Shown in pieces: positions 14,824 to 23,747 of a stretch of DNA of 32,847 bases; position 1 is the stretch's first letter; each line of letters opens with the position of its first letter. The position numbers were made by a program, and so were the translations under genes. The notes under the pieces are model-generated. The model ran no database searches. It had not been told where the DNA came from and saw only the letters and a list, made by a program, of their open reading frames with translations. The DNA comes from an uncultured Lachnospiraceae bacterium. GTDB lineage: Bacteria > Bacillota > Clostridia > Lachnospirales > Lachnospiraceae. The stretch spans positions 1 to 32,847 of the forward strand of contig UQDA01000025.1 in NCBI GenBank assembly GCA_900539715.1, in the 5' to 3' direction.

Positions 14824-16107
14824 ATGAGTTTACAGGTTGAAAAACTCGAAAAGAACATGGCGAAACTGACAATCGAAGTTTCCGCAGATGAATTTTCCAA
14901 AGCAGTAGAGGAAGCTTACCAGAAGAACAGGGGCAAGATCTCCGTTCCTGGCTTCCGTAAGGGCAAAGTTCCCAAGAAGATGATCGAGCAGATGTACGGC
15001 AAGGCAGTATTTTATGAAGATGCGGCAAATGCTCTGATTCCCGGCGCATATGAGAAGGCTCTGGAGGAGTGCGAGGAGACTATCGTTTCTTCCCCCAAGA
15101 TCGATGTGACACAGATTGAAGAAGGCAAAGCCTTCATCTTTACCGCTGAGGTGGCATTAAAGCCTGAGGTTACACTGGGCACATACAAGGGCGTTGAAGT
15201 GGACAAGATTGAGATCAGCGTTACCGACGAGGAAGTTGAGGCTGACTTAAAGCAGCAGCAGGAGAACAATTCCAGAGTCGTTACCGTTGAGCGTCCCGTT
15301 GCAGACGGAGACATCGCTGTTATCGATTACGAAGGCTTCGCAGACGGCGTTGCATTCGAGGGCGGCAAAGGCGAGGATTACAGCCTGACAATAGGTTCCC
15401 ATTCCTTCATCGATAACTTTGAAGAGCAGCTCATCGGCAAGAACGCAGGTGAAGAGTGCGAAGTAAACGTGACCTTCCCTGAGGAGTATCATGCAAAAGA
15501 GCTGGCTGGCAAGCCCGTTGTGTTCAAGGTGACTGTAAAGGAAGTAAAGGAAAAGCAGCTTCCTGAGTTAAACGACGAGTTTGCAGGCGAAGTATCCGAG
15601 TTCGAGACTCTGGACGCTTACAAAGAGGATATCCGCAAGAAGCTGACCGAGAAGAAGGAAGCTGAGGCGAAGAACGAGAAGGAAGATGCTGTCATTACAG
15701 CTGTTATCGAGAACGCTCAGATGGAAATTCCTGAGGCAATGGTGGAGACACAGCAGAGACAGATCGTTGACGAGTTTGCGCAGAGACTGCAGATGCAGGG
15801 TCTGAGCATGGAGCAGTACTTCCAGTTCACAGGTCTGAGCTATCAGCACATGCTGGAGCAGGTTAAACCTCAGGCTGAGAGAAAGATAAAGTCCAGACTG
15901 GTACTGGAGGCTGTCGTTGCAGCGGAGAACATCGTAGCTACAGAGGAAGACTACGAGGAAGAGATCAAGCGCATGGCAGAAGGCTACAGAATGGAAGCCG
16001 ACAAGATCAAAGAGCTGATGGGCGAGCAGGGCAAGAAGCAGATCATGGAAGATCTGGCTGTTCGCAAGGCTGCAGAATTTGTTGTGAACGAAGCAAAAGA
16101 GAAATAA
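14824..16107 (+). CDS. tig: Trigger factor (ribosome-associated chaperone and peptidyl-prolyl isomerase)
   Basis: The 427-residue protein has the full trigger factor layout: an N-terminal ribosome-binding domain with the signature GFRKGKVPKKMIEQMYG, a central FKBP-type PPIase domain starting near DGDIAVIDYEGFADG, and a long helical C-terminal chaperone domain. It binds the ribosome exit tunnel and shields nascent chains. Length matches the family. ATG 14824 has GGAGG 9 nt upstream; the longer frame from 14728 is not supported. Codon use is more biased than in neighbours, as expected for strong expression. It heads the proteostasis cluster. Confidence 0.97.
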   Translation: MSLQVEKLEKNMAKLTIEVSADEFSKAVEEAYQKNRGKISVPGFRKGKVPKKMIEQMYGKAVFYEDAANALIPGAYEKALEECEETIVSSPKIDVTQIEEGKAFIFTAEVALKPEVTLGTYKGVEVDKIEISVTDEEVEADLKQQQENNSRVVTVERPVADGDIAVIDYEGFADGVAFEGGKGEDYSLTIGSHSFIDNFEEQLIGKNAGEECEVNVTFPEEYHAKELAGKPVVFKVTVKEVKEKQLPELNDEFAGEVSEFETLDAYKEDIRKKLTEKKEAEAKNEKEDAVITAVIENAQMEIPEAMVETQQRQIVDEFAQRLQMQGLSMEQYFQFTGLSYQHMLEQVKPQAERKIKSRLVLEAVVAAENIVATEEDYEEEIKRMAEGYRMEADKIKELMGEQGKKQIMEDLAVRKAAEFVVNEAKEK

Positions 16108-16160
16108 ACAGCATCATTAAATATTTCTAAAATATCAGGTTCTTTTATTGCAAAAAGAAA

Positions 16161-16250
16161 CGCCGTGAGCTAAGATTTTAAAGAAAGCAAAATCCAGCAA
16201 AACAGGGAATAGACCGGGAGCAGCAGCTCCCGGTCTTCACGGCGGTTTTT
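16161..16250 (+). other. Three-stem RNA structure with terminal U-run between tig and clpP
   Basis: An outer stem CGCCGTGA (16161-16168) with TCACGGCG (16237-16244) is followed by GTTTTTA. It encloses two hairpins: a weaker one (GATTTT with AAAATC, extended by GCT/AGC) and a perfect 10-bp stem GACCGGGAGC (16212-16221) with GCTCCCGGTC (16226-16235). The U-run after the outer stem fits an intrinsic terminator; the multi-branch form is more elaborate than a terminator needs. It may partly separate tig from clpP expression or release a small RNA. I match it to no known riboswitch. Confidence 0.6.
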
Positions 16251-16320
16251 ATTCCGTTTGAGACAGGAAGTAATTTCCGCATACATTTCCCAGTTAATAA
16301 TAGAAACCGGAGGTTATATT

Positions 16321-16911
16321 ATGAGTTTAGTACCTTATGTCATTGAACAGACCAGCCGTGGAGAGCGTTCCTACGATATTTATTCGAGATTGCTCAAGGA
16401 GAGGATTATTTTTCTGGGAGAAGAAGTAAATGACGTTACGGCGAGTCTTGTAGTGGCTCAGCTTCTTTTTCTGGAGTCTGAGGACCCGGATAAGGACGTC
16501 CATCTTTATATCAACTTATTTTCAAGCTCCATTTCTGCCGGCATGGCAATCTATGACACGATGAAATTCATCAAATGTGACGTTTCCACCATCTGCATCG
16601 GGATGGCGGCCAGCATGGGCGCATTTCTGCTGGCAGGCGGCGCAAAGGGTAAGAGAATGGCACTCCCCAACGCGGAAATAATGATACATCAGCCTTTAGG
16701 CGGCGCGCAGGGACAGGCGACAGACATTGAGATAAATGCAAGACATATTTTGAAAATAAAAGAGAGAATGAACCGGATACTCGCAGAGAATACCGGTAAA
16801 GAATATGAGGTGATAGCAGCGGATACGGAAAGAGATAACTGGAAGACCGCGCAAGAGGCTGTGGATTACGGCCTGATCGATATGATAATCACCTCCCATG
16901 ATAACATGTGA
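16321..16911 (+). CDS. clpP: ATP-dependent Clp protease proteolytic subunit with atypical oxyanion loop
   Basis: The 196-residue serine protease subunit assembles into barrels and works with ClpX (next gene). The catalytic triad is intact at Ser98 (GMAASMG), His123 (MIHQPLGG) and Asp172 (ERDNW), the exact B. subtilis numbering. The hydrophobic SLVPYVIEQTSRGERSYD N-terminus is normal. Oddly, the near-invariant loop INSPGGS is read INLFSSS (residues 64-70; bases 16516-16527 differ in four consecutive codons), removing both glycines of the oxyanion-hole strand. The flanking ISAGMAIYDTM is normal. Activity may be altered, or the site may be a sequence artefact. ATG 16321 has GGAGG upstream. Confidence 0.93.
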   Translation: MSLVPYVIEQTSRGERSYDIYSRLLKERIIFLGEEVNDVTASLVVAQLLFLESEDPDKDVHLYINLFSSSISAGMAIYDTMKFIKCDVSTICIGMAASMGAFLLAGGAKGKRMALPNAEIMIHQPLGGAQGQATDIEINARHILKIKERMNRILAENTGKEYEVIAADTERDNWKTAQEAVDYGLIDMIITSHDNM

Positions 16912-16929
16912 GTAGGATAGGAGAATAAA

Positions 16930-18207
16930 ATGGCAGGCAGATTTTCTGACGACCAGGTAAGATGTTCCTTTTGCCATAAGACGCAGGATCAGGTCCGCAA
17001 GCTGATAGCGGGACCTGAGGGCGTATATATATGTGATGAATGCGTGGACATCTGCGCAGAGATAATCGAAGAGGAGAGCGAAGAGGAAGAGGCACAGCTC
17101 GATCCTGCAGAGATAAACCTTTTAAAGCCGGCTCAGATAAAGGAGTTTCTGGACGATTATGTCATCGGCCAGGAAGAGGCGAAGAAGGTGCTCTCCGTTG
17201 CAGTATACAATCATTATAAGCGCGTGACGAGCGAGGATGACGGAGACGGAGTCGAGCTCCAGAAGTCTAATATCCTGATGCTCGGGCCGACGGGAAGCGG
17301 AAAGACATATCTGGCGCAGTCTCTTGCGAAGATAATAAATGTTCCTTTTGCCATTGCGGATGCAACGACCCTGACAGAGGCGGGGTATGTGGGCGAGGAT
17401 GTGGAGAATATTCTGTTAAAGCTCATTCAGGCGGCGGATTATGATGTGGAACGCGCGCAGCTGGGTATCGTATATGTAGATGAAATCGACAAGATAACCA
17501 AGAAGAGCGAGAATGTTTCCATTACGAGAGACGTTTCAGGTGAAGGCGTTCAGCAGGCGCTTTTAAAGATTATGGAAGGCACGGTTGCAAGCGTGCCCCC
17601 TCAGGGCGGCAGAAAGCACCCTCAGCAGGAGCTGATACAGATAGATACGACGAACATCCTGTTTATCTGCGGAGGCGCCTTTGACGGTATTGAGCGCATC
17701 GTGGAAAACCGTCTCGACAGAAAGAGTATTGGTTTCCATGCGGATATCACAACGAAGGCGGAACGGGATGCGGGCGAGCTGTATGCGGAAGTGACGGCGC
17801 AGGATTTGGTAAAATTCGGCCTTATTCCGGAGTTTGTGGGGCGCGTGCCTATCAACGTATCACTGCAGGGACTTGACAGAGACGCCCTGATAAGGATATT
17901 AACAGAACCGAAGAATGCCCTGATAAAGCAGTATCAGAAGCTGTTTGGTTACGACCATGTGAAACTCGTATTTGAAAAAGAAGCGGTGGAAGCCATCGCA
18001 GACAAGGCGTTGGAGAGAAAGACCGGAGCCAGAGGGCTGCGTTCTATCATGGAGAAGGCGCTGATGGACGTGATGTTCCAAATCCCTTCCGATCCGGGGA
18101 TTACCCAGTGTATCATTACGAAAGAGACTGTGGACGGCGGCAGCAGGCCGATGCTCGTGCGGCGTGAGAAGCAGGGGCTTTTAGAGGGCTTCAAAGAGGC
18201 AAAATAA
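16930..18207 (+). CDS. clpX: ClpX, ATP-dependent unfoldase of the ClpXP protease
   Basis: The 425-residue AAA+ protein has an N-terminal zinc-binding domain (Cys12, Cys15, Cys35, Cys38), Walker A GPTGSGKT (residues 119-126), Walker B IVYVDEIDK, the GYVGEDVE pore-region motif and the sensor-2 block GARGLRSIMEKAL. It selects and unfolds substrates for ClpP. It follows clpP by 18 nt with TAGGAG upstream and probably shares its transcript. Length and motifs are standard; a partner mismatch would not be expected from ClpX itself. Confidence 0.97.
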   Translation: MAGRFSDDQVRCSFCHKTQDQVRKLIAGPEGVYICDECVDICAEIIEEESEEEEAQLDPAEINLLKPAQIKEFLDDYVIGQEEAKKVLSVAVYNHYKRVTSEDDGDGVELQKSNILMLGPTGSGKTYLAQSLAKIINVPFAIADATTLTEAGYVGEDVENILLKLIQAADYDVERAQLGIVYVDEIDKITKKSENVSITRDVSGEGVQQALLKIMEGTVASVPPQGGRKHPQQELIQIDTTNILFICGGAFDGIERIVENRLDRKSIGFHADITTKAERDAGELYAEVTAQDLVKFGLIPEFVGRVPINVSLQGLDRDALIRILTEPKNALIKQYQKLFGYDHVKLVFEKEAVEAIADKALERKTGARGLRSIMEKALMDVMFQIPSDPGITQCIITKETVDGGSRPMLVRREKQGLLEGFKEAK

Positions 18208-18222
18208 AGTGACAGCATTATG

Positions 18223-18246
18223 CGCCGCCCGATGATTTGGGCGGCG
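18223..18246 (+). other. GC-rich hairpin between clpX and lon
   Basis: A perfect 8-bp stem, CGCCGCCC with GGGCGGCG and an 8-nt loop, is followed only by TATTTGAT. It resembles a weak terminator or RNA processing/stability element separating clpX from lon. Confidence 0.55.
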
Positions 18247-18298
18247 TATTTGATAATGAATAATGAGGGGAATATACCCGTTTTTATATTGGAGTGTT

Positions 18299-20623
18299 AT
18301 GGAAAGATTTGAACAGATGCCGGCAGTGGCCCTGAGGGGAATGACGATACTGCCGGATACGATGATACATTTTGACCTGATAAGGGAAAAGTCCATCCGG
18401 GCGGTGGAAGAAGCGCTCGATGCTGACCGTAAGGTATTTCTGGTAACTCAGAAAAAGGCGGAGACAGAAGAACCATCCAGAGAGGATCTGTACAGTATCG
18501 GCTGCGTTGCGTCGGTAAAGCAGGTGACGAAGCTGCCGGATAACCTGGTGCGCGTGTTCGTGGAAGGCAAGGAGCGGGGAAGACTTGTTTCACTTGATGA
18601 GGAAAGCTCCTATCTGCTTGCTGAAGTGGAATATGTGGAAGAAAAGGAGGGGGACTCCTGCGAAACAGAGGCGATGAAACGCAATATCAAGGAGCAGTTT
18701 GCGGCATATTGCAGGCTGCATCCGAGAACAGGCAGGACGCTTTTGCGCCATATTGAGGAGATATCAGAGACCGGGCGGCTGCTGGATCAAATCGTGGAAA
18801 ATATTCCCGTGGATTATACCGTAAAGCAGAGCATTCTGGAGACACTTGAGGTTGAGGAGCGCTATGAGGTACTGGCAGGCGTTTTGTCCAGAGAGATAGA
18901 AGTGGCAAAGATACGCACGGAGCTTTCCGAAAAGGTAAAGGAACGTGTGGATAAAAATCAGAAGGACTACATTCTGCGGGAGCAGATGAAATATATCCAG
19001 GAGGAGCTTGGGGAAGACGATATTTCCGAAAGCGCCGTATTCGAGAGCAGACTGGAGCAGTTAAAGGCGTCCAAAGAGATAAAAGAAAAGATAGTAAAAG
19101 AGATTGGGCGGTTTAAGAGGCTTTCCGGCAACAGCGCAGAAGCGGGGGTACAGAGGAGCTATATCGAGACCCTGCTCGACCTGCCATGGGATAAGGCATC
19201 GCGGGACAGCACGGATATCGTGCATGCGGAAGAGATACTTGAACGGGACCATTACGGTCTGGAGCAGGTGAAGGAGCGAGTGCTGGAATTTCTGGCTGTG
19301 CGGGCACTGACAAAGCGGGGCGACAGTCCCATCATCTGTCTGGTAGGCCCTCCCGGAACCGGAAAAACCTCTATTGCCCGCAGCGTGGCTGAGGCACTGA
19401 ATAAAAAGTATGTTCGTATCAGTCTGGGCGGAGTCCGGGACGAGGCGGAGATACGCGGGCACAGAAGGACTTATATCGGGGCGATGCCGGGGCGCATCGT
19501 TGCCGGATTAAAGCAGGCGGGCGTAAAAAATCCCATGATGCTGCTGGATGAGGTGGATAAAGTTTCCAGCGACTATAAAGGCGACACATCCGCGGCTTTA
19601 CTGGAGGTTTTGGACGGAGAGCAGAACGGACATTTCCGTGATCATTATGTAGAGATCCCAGTGGATTTGTCAGAGGTGTTGTTTATCGCGACAGCGAATA
19701 CGACGGAGACGATACCGCGCCCTCTGTTGGATCGTATGGAAGTGATAGAGGTAAGCAGCTATACTGCGAATGAGAAATTCCATATCGCCAAAGAGCATCT
19801 TCTGCAAAAGCAGCTTTCCAAAAACGGGATGGAGGGTAAGCTGGAAATAGGAGACAGTGCATTGAAGGAGATAATAGAAGCCTATACCCGTGAAGCGGGC
19901 GTAAGAAATCTGGAACGGAAGCTTGGCGAAGTATGCCGGAAAGCAGCAAGGGAACTTTTAAAGGAGAAAAAAGACAGGATAAGGGTGACCTCCCGGAATC
20001 TGGAAAAATATCTTGGAAAGAGGAGATTTTCTTCTATCAAAGCGAATAAGACAGATGAGATAGGCATTGTGCGCGGACTGGCGTGGACGAGCGTGGGCGG
20101 AGATACGCTTCAGATAGAAGTCAATATGATGCCGGGCAAGGGAGAGCTTGAGCTGACAGGACAGCTTGGCGATGTGATGAAGGAGTCTGCGATGGCAGGT
20201 CTGAGTTATATCCGCTCTGTCAGCACACGGTACGGTATTGCACCTGAGGTGTTCAGAGAGAATGATTTTCATATCCATATCCCGGAAGGAGCCGTTCCGA
20301 AGGATGGTCCGTCCGCTGGTATCACGATGGCGACGGCGCTTTTGTCGGCGCTGACACATACGCCTGTCCGTGCTGATCTGGCAATGACCGGAGAAGTCAC
20401 TCTGAGAGGAAGGGTTCTTCCTATCGGGGGATTGAAGGAAAAAACGCTGGCAGCAAAAAATGCCGGCATCCGTACCGTTCTTGTACCGGAGAAAAATCGT
20501 CCGGATGTGGAAGAGATACCGGCAGAGATAAAAAACGGGCTGGAGATTTTATTCGTGGAAACGATGGATGATGTGACCGCTCATGCGTTTGCAGCAGGAA
20601 AGGAAAAAAAGAATGGTAATTAA
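18299..20623 (+). CDS. lon: Lon protease (LonA), ATP-dependent
   Basis: The 774-residue protein has the three Lon parts: an N-terminal substrate-recognition domain opening MPAVALRGMTILPDTMIHFD, an AAA+ domain with Walker A GPPGTGKT (residues 350-357) and MMLLDEVDK, and a C-terminal protease domain with the Ser-Lys dyad (Ser672 in PKDGPSAG, Lys about 715 in GGLKEK). It degrades damaged and regulatory proteins in the cytoplasm. Length fits LonA. ATG 18299 has TTGGAG upstream; a 12-residue N-terminal extension from 18263 is less likely. Its last 11 nt overlap ysxC. Confidence 0.97.
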   Translation: MERFEQMPAVALRGMTILPDTMIHFDLIREKSIRAVEEALDADRKVFLVTQKKAETEEPSREDLYSIGCVASVKQVTKLPDNLVRVFVEGKERGRLVSLDEESSYLLAEVEYVEEKEGDSCETEAMKRNIKEQFAAYCRLHPRTGRTLLRHIEEISETGRLLDQIVENIPVDYTVKQSILETLEVEERYEVLAGVLSREIEVAKIRTELSEKVKERVDKNQKDYILREQMKYIQEELGEDDISESAVFESRLEQLKASKEIKEKIVKEIGRFKRLSGNSAEAGVQRSYIETLLDLPWDKASRDSTDIVHAEEILERDHYGLEQVKERVLEFLAVRALTKRGDSPIICLVGPPGTGKTSIARSVAEALNKKYVRISLGGVRDEAEIRGHRRTYIGAMPGRIVAGLKQAGVKNPMMLLDEVDKVSSDYKGDTSAALLEVLDGEQNGHFRDHYVEIPVDLSEVLFIATANTTETIPRPLLDRMEVIEVSSYTANEKFHIAKEHLLQKQLSKNGMEGKLEIGDSALKEIIEAYTREAGVRNLERKLGEVCRKAARELLKEKKDRIRVTSRNLEKYLGKRRFSSIKANKTDEIGIVRGLAWTSVGGDTLQIEVNMMPGKGELELTGQLGDVMKESAMAGLSYIRSVSTRYGIAPEVFRENDFHIHIPEGAVPKDGPSAGITMATALLSALTHTPVRADLAMTGEVTLRGRVLPIGGLKEKTLAAKNAGIRTVLVPEKNRPDVEEIPAEIKNGLEILFVETMDDVTAHAFAAGKEKKNGN

Positions 20624-21227
20624 ATCTGTGAATCTGGAGACCGTATGCGGGATTACGAGCAAGCTGCCGGACAATACACTTCCGGAAGTTGCTTTTGCGG
20701 GAAAGAGTAACGTGGGGAAATCCTCTTTGATAAATGGTATCATGAACCGCAAGAGTCTTGCCCGTACATCGTCTCAGCCCGGAAAGACGCAGACAATCAA
20801 TTTTTATAATGTGAATGAGACGTTTTATCTTGTCGATCTGCCGGGATACGGTTATGCGAAGGCAAATCAGCAGGTAAAGGCACAGTGGGGAAAGATGATA
20901 GAACGGTATCTGCACAGCTCCAAACAGTTAAAGGCGGTATTTCTGCTGGTAGATATCCGACATGACCCCTCCGCCAACGATAAGCAGATGTATCAGTGGA
21001 TGCGCCATTACGGTTATGACCCTATCATCATCGCGACGAAGCTGGATAAGATAAACCGCAGCCAGATACAGAAGCATGTGAAGGCGATAAGGGTCGGGCT
21101 GGAGGCGGAAAAGGATACCATCATCATTCCGTATTCTTCCCTGTCAAAGCAGGGAAGGGAAGAGATATATGAGCTTTTGGACCGCCTGCTGGTTCCTGAA
21201 ACAGACGGAGAAGAACAAGCCGACTAA
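20613..21227 (+). CDS. ysxC: Ribosome-biogenesis GTPase EngB/YsxC
   Basis: The 204-residue GTPase has G1 GKSNVGKSS (30-38), a switch I region ARTSSQPGKTQTINFY, G3 DLPGYGYAK, G4 TKLDK and the final PYSSLSKQGREE near the G5 position. EngB acts late in 50S subunit assembly. ATG 20613 starts inside the lon tail with AAAGGA upstream, giving an 11-nt overlap; this lon-ysxC order is classic for Firmicutes. Confidence 0.96.
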   Translation: MVIKSVNLETVCGITSKLPDNTLPEVAFAGKSNVGKSSLINGIMNRKSLARTSSQPGKTQTINFYNVNETFYLVDLPGYGYAKANQQVKAQWGKMIERYLHSSKQLKAVFLLVDIRHDPSANDKQMYQWMRHYGYDPIIIATKLDKINRSQIQKHVKAIRVGLEAEKDTIIIPYSSLSKQGREEIYELLDRLLVPETDGEEQAD

Positions 21228-21241
21228 AGGAGGCAAAAGCG

Positions 21242-22399
21242 ATGCGGGAATCTCAAAAAAAGTATTTGAAATGCGTACTGAATCTATTGACTGCGGCGGT
21301 CATTGTGCTGCTGCTGGTGTTTTTGATGCCGCGGATGATAGGGTTTTTCATGCCGTTTGTCATCGGCTGGATAATTGCGGCAGTGGCAAATCCGCTCGTG
21401 CGGCTTTTGGATGAAAAGCTGAAGATACGAAGAAAAGCCGGGTCGGCTATCGTGATAGTCGCAGTCATAGCGGCAGTCATCGGGATATCCTATTGGGGGG
21501 TGAGCCTTCTGGCAGAGCAGCTTTCAGGGTTTGTACACGACCTTCCCGTGCTGTGGCATTCTCTGGAGGAGGATGTGAGCAATGCGGGCAGGCTGCTGCA
21601 GCGTTTCACCCAGTATCTTTCCCCGGATATCCAGAGTCAGATAACGGCAGTCATAGATGGTTTGACCGGTTGGGTCAGTGCTATGGCGAATCAGGTTGGA
21701 AGCCATACAGTGACCGTGGTGGGCAATTATGCAAAAAATATCCCTTCCATATTGGTAGGAGTGATAATGTGCCTGCTGTCCTCCTATCTGTTCATCGCAC
21801 AGCGTACGGAGGTCATCGCTTTTTTCAGAAAGTATGTTCCGGAAGGCTTTCGGACGAAATGGATGGTGATGTACCGGAGCCTGACGGGGGCGGTCGGCGG
21901 ATATTTTAAGGCGCAGCTGAAGATAGAGATATGGATATATTTTCTTTTGCTGGTCGGCTTTATGGTTCTGCGGGTCAAATACAGTGCGCTGATCGCTTTG
22001 GGAACCGCTTTCCTTGATTTTTTTCCGGTGTTTGGAACAGGGGCGGTGCTCTGGCCGTGGGCACTTGTAAAGGTGCTGGGCGGCGACTATAAGATGGCGC
22101 TGGGGCTGATGATAATGTGGGGTGTGGGTCAGCTGGTGCGTCAGCTCATCCAGCCGAAGATTGTCGGAGATTCTATCGGGGTTCCTGCACTGCCGACGTT
22201 GTTTTTATTATTTATCGGCTATAAGATGGGGAGCGTTGTCGGGATGATACTGGCAGTCCCGGCAGGCATTATTGTGGCGAATATGTATCAGGCGGGATTT
22301 TTTGATACGACGATAGCCAGCGTGCGGATACTGATAGAGGGCTTCAATCATTTCAGAAAGCTGGAGGAAGAGGACCTTCACAGACCGGACGGAAAATAA
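21242..22399 (+). CDS. AI-2E transporter superfamily membrane protein (YtvI-like)
   Basis: The 385-residue protein has an N-terminal pair of helices (VIVLLLVFLMPRMIGFFMPF), an amphipathic middle region with long helices, and a C-terminal helix bundle ending in VVGMILAVPAGIIVANMYQ. The GTAFLDFFPVFGTGAVLWPW segment and PALPTLFLLFIGYKMG are typical of the PF01594 family. Members include TqsA-like exporters and the sporulation protein YtvI; the latter is plausible in a spore former but not proven. It follows ysxC by 14 nt with AAAGGAGG upstream. Confidence 0.87.
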   Translation: MRESQKKYLKCVLNLLTAAVIVLLLVFLMPRMIGFFMPFVIGWIIAAVANPLVRLLDEKLKIRRKAGSAIVIVAVIAAVIGISYWGVSLLAEQLSGFVHDLPVLWHSLEEDVSNAGRLLQRFTQYLSPDIQSQITAVIDGLTGWVSAMANQVGSHTVTVVGNYAKNIPSILVGVIMCLLSSYLFIAQRTEVIAFFRKYVPEGFRTKWMVMYRSLTGAVGGYFKAQLKIEIWIYFLLLVGFMVLRVKYSALIALGTAFLDFFPVFGTGAVLWPWALVKVLGGDYKMALGLMIMWGVGQLVRQLIQPKIVGDSIGVPALPTLFLLFIGYKMGSVVGMILAVPAGIIVANMYQAGFFDTTIASVRILIEGFNHFRKLEEEDLHRPDGK

Positions 22400-22430
22400 T
22401 AAAAAGGTTTGAGGGAAAGGAACAGGAAGC

Positions 22431-23168
22431 TTGCGTAATTTTAAGATAGTGGTTCAATATGATGGAACCCGTTATCAGGGATGGCAGCGGCAGGGGAGTA
22501 CGGAAAATACGCTGCAGGGGAAATTTGAAACGCTGCTTTCCAGAATAGCGGAAGCACCGGTGGAGATAAATGCCTCCGGAAGGACGGACGCGGGGGTGCA
22601 TGCCTACGGGCAGGCAGCCAGCTTCCATATGGATACAGACCTGTCACCCGAAGAGCTTTTGGAAGAGATGAACAGGTATCTGCCGGAGGATGTGGCAGTG
22701 CTCTCCTGCGAAGAGGCGCCGGAGCGGTTTCACGCGCGCCTCAACGCGGTCGGAAAGACATATCGCTATCGCATCTGGAATGGAAAGGTCAGAAATATAT
22801 TTGACAGGCGGTTCGTATGGCAGGTGGATGAAGAACTCGATTTGGGTGCCATGAGAGAGGCGGCGGAGCTTCTGACCGGACGCCATGATTTTGCATCGTT
22901 TACTTCTGCAAAGAGTAAGAAAAAATCTACGGTTCGGACGATATCTTCCATAGGGATAGAAAAACAGGGAGAAGAGATAGTACTGACATTTACGGGCGAC
23001 GGATTTTTATATCATATGGTACGGATACTGACGGGGACTCTTGTGGAAACAGGGCTTGGGAAGCGTTCCGCGGACGATATGGTGCGGATACTGGAAGCAA
23101 AAGACCGGCAAAGAGCGGGAGCGCTGGCGCCTGCCTGTGGTCTTGCGCTGATGGAGGTTTATTATTGA
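22431..23168 (+). CDS. truA: tRNA pseudouridine(38-40) synthase
   Basis: The 245-residue enzyme converts uridines 38-40 of the anticodon arm to pseudouridine. The catalytic Asp53 lies in ASGRTDAGVHAYGQ; other family blocks are VQYDGTRYQGWQRQ at the N-terminus, NAVGKTYRYRIWNG, and GDGFLYHMVRILTGTLVE near the end. Length is standard. The start is TTG 22431, with AGGAA a few bases upstream and the conserved N-terminus beginning immediately. Confidence 0.95.
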   Translation: MRNFKIVVQYDGTRYQGWQRQGSTENTLQGKFETLLSRIAEAPVEINASGRTDAGVHAYGQAASFHMDTDLSPEELLEEMNRYLPEDVAVLSCEEAPERFHARLNAVGKTYRYRIWNGKVRNIFDRRFVWQVDEELDLGAMREAAELLTGRHDFASFTSAKSKKKSTVRTISSIGIEKQGEEIVLTFTGDGFLYHMVRILTGTLVETGLGKRSADDMVRILEAKDRQRAGALAPACGLALMEVYY

Positions 23169-23177
23169 GGGGTTTTT

Positions 23178-23687
23178 ATGAAAATATGGGACACACTCAG
23201 GCACAGCCTTTGTACGGAGGATGAAACCAGCAGGAAGACAGGGCGCATCCTGAAGGTTGTGTTTTTTATTTATATTCTGCTGCTCCTTCGGGTTATCGTC
23301 TTTAAATATCCGATGGAGCGGCTGGAGGAAATCACCCGGTCATGGAGCAAAAGTGTTGTGTTGGAAGGGCTGGGAACGGCAAATTTTACATTTTTCAAGA
23401 CGATAAAAATGTACATCCGTTATTGGGGACGGCTGAACAGCTTTGAAAATCTGGTCGGGAATGTAATCGCGTTTATCCCATTCGGATTTCTGACGCCGTT
23501 TGTACAGAAGGAGAGCCGCAGATGGTGGGTGCTGTTTCTGGATTCGTTTGTGTTGGTGGCATGTATCGAACTGTTTCAGCTCTTTACGGCATTTGGCGCG
23601 TTCGATGTGGATGACATTTTGTTAAACTGCGCCGGGGCAATGATAGGATACGGCATATTTGCGGCAGGATTTCTCCGGAAAAGGTAA
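23178..23687 (+). CDS. VanZ family membrane protein
   Basis: The 169-residue protein has four hydrophobic helices. The VanZ signature is clear: NLVGNVIAFIPFGFLTPF, ELFQLFTAFGAFDVDDILLN and GAMIGYGIF. VanZ confers low teicoplanin resistance when linked to van genes, but most family members in Clostridia are unlinked and of unknown role, as here. It starts 10 nt after truA. Confidence 0.87.
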   Translation: MKIWDTLRHSLCTEDETSRKTGRILKVVFFIYILLLLRVIVFKYPMERLEEITRSWSKSVVLEGLGTANFTFFKTIKMYIRYWGRLNSFENLVGNVIAFIPFGFLTPFVQKESRRWWVLFLDSFVLVACIELFQLFTAFGAFDVDDILLNCAGAMIGYGIFAAGFLRKR

Positions 23688-23747
23688 AGATACGCGGGAG
23701 GAGATTACAATGAGACTGGTGTTTTTGATACGGCGGAGGAAAATCAG

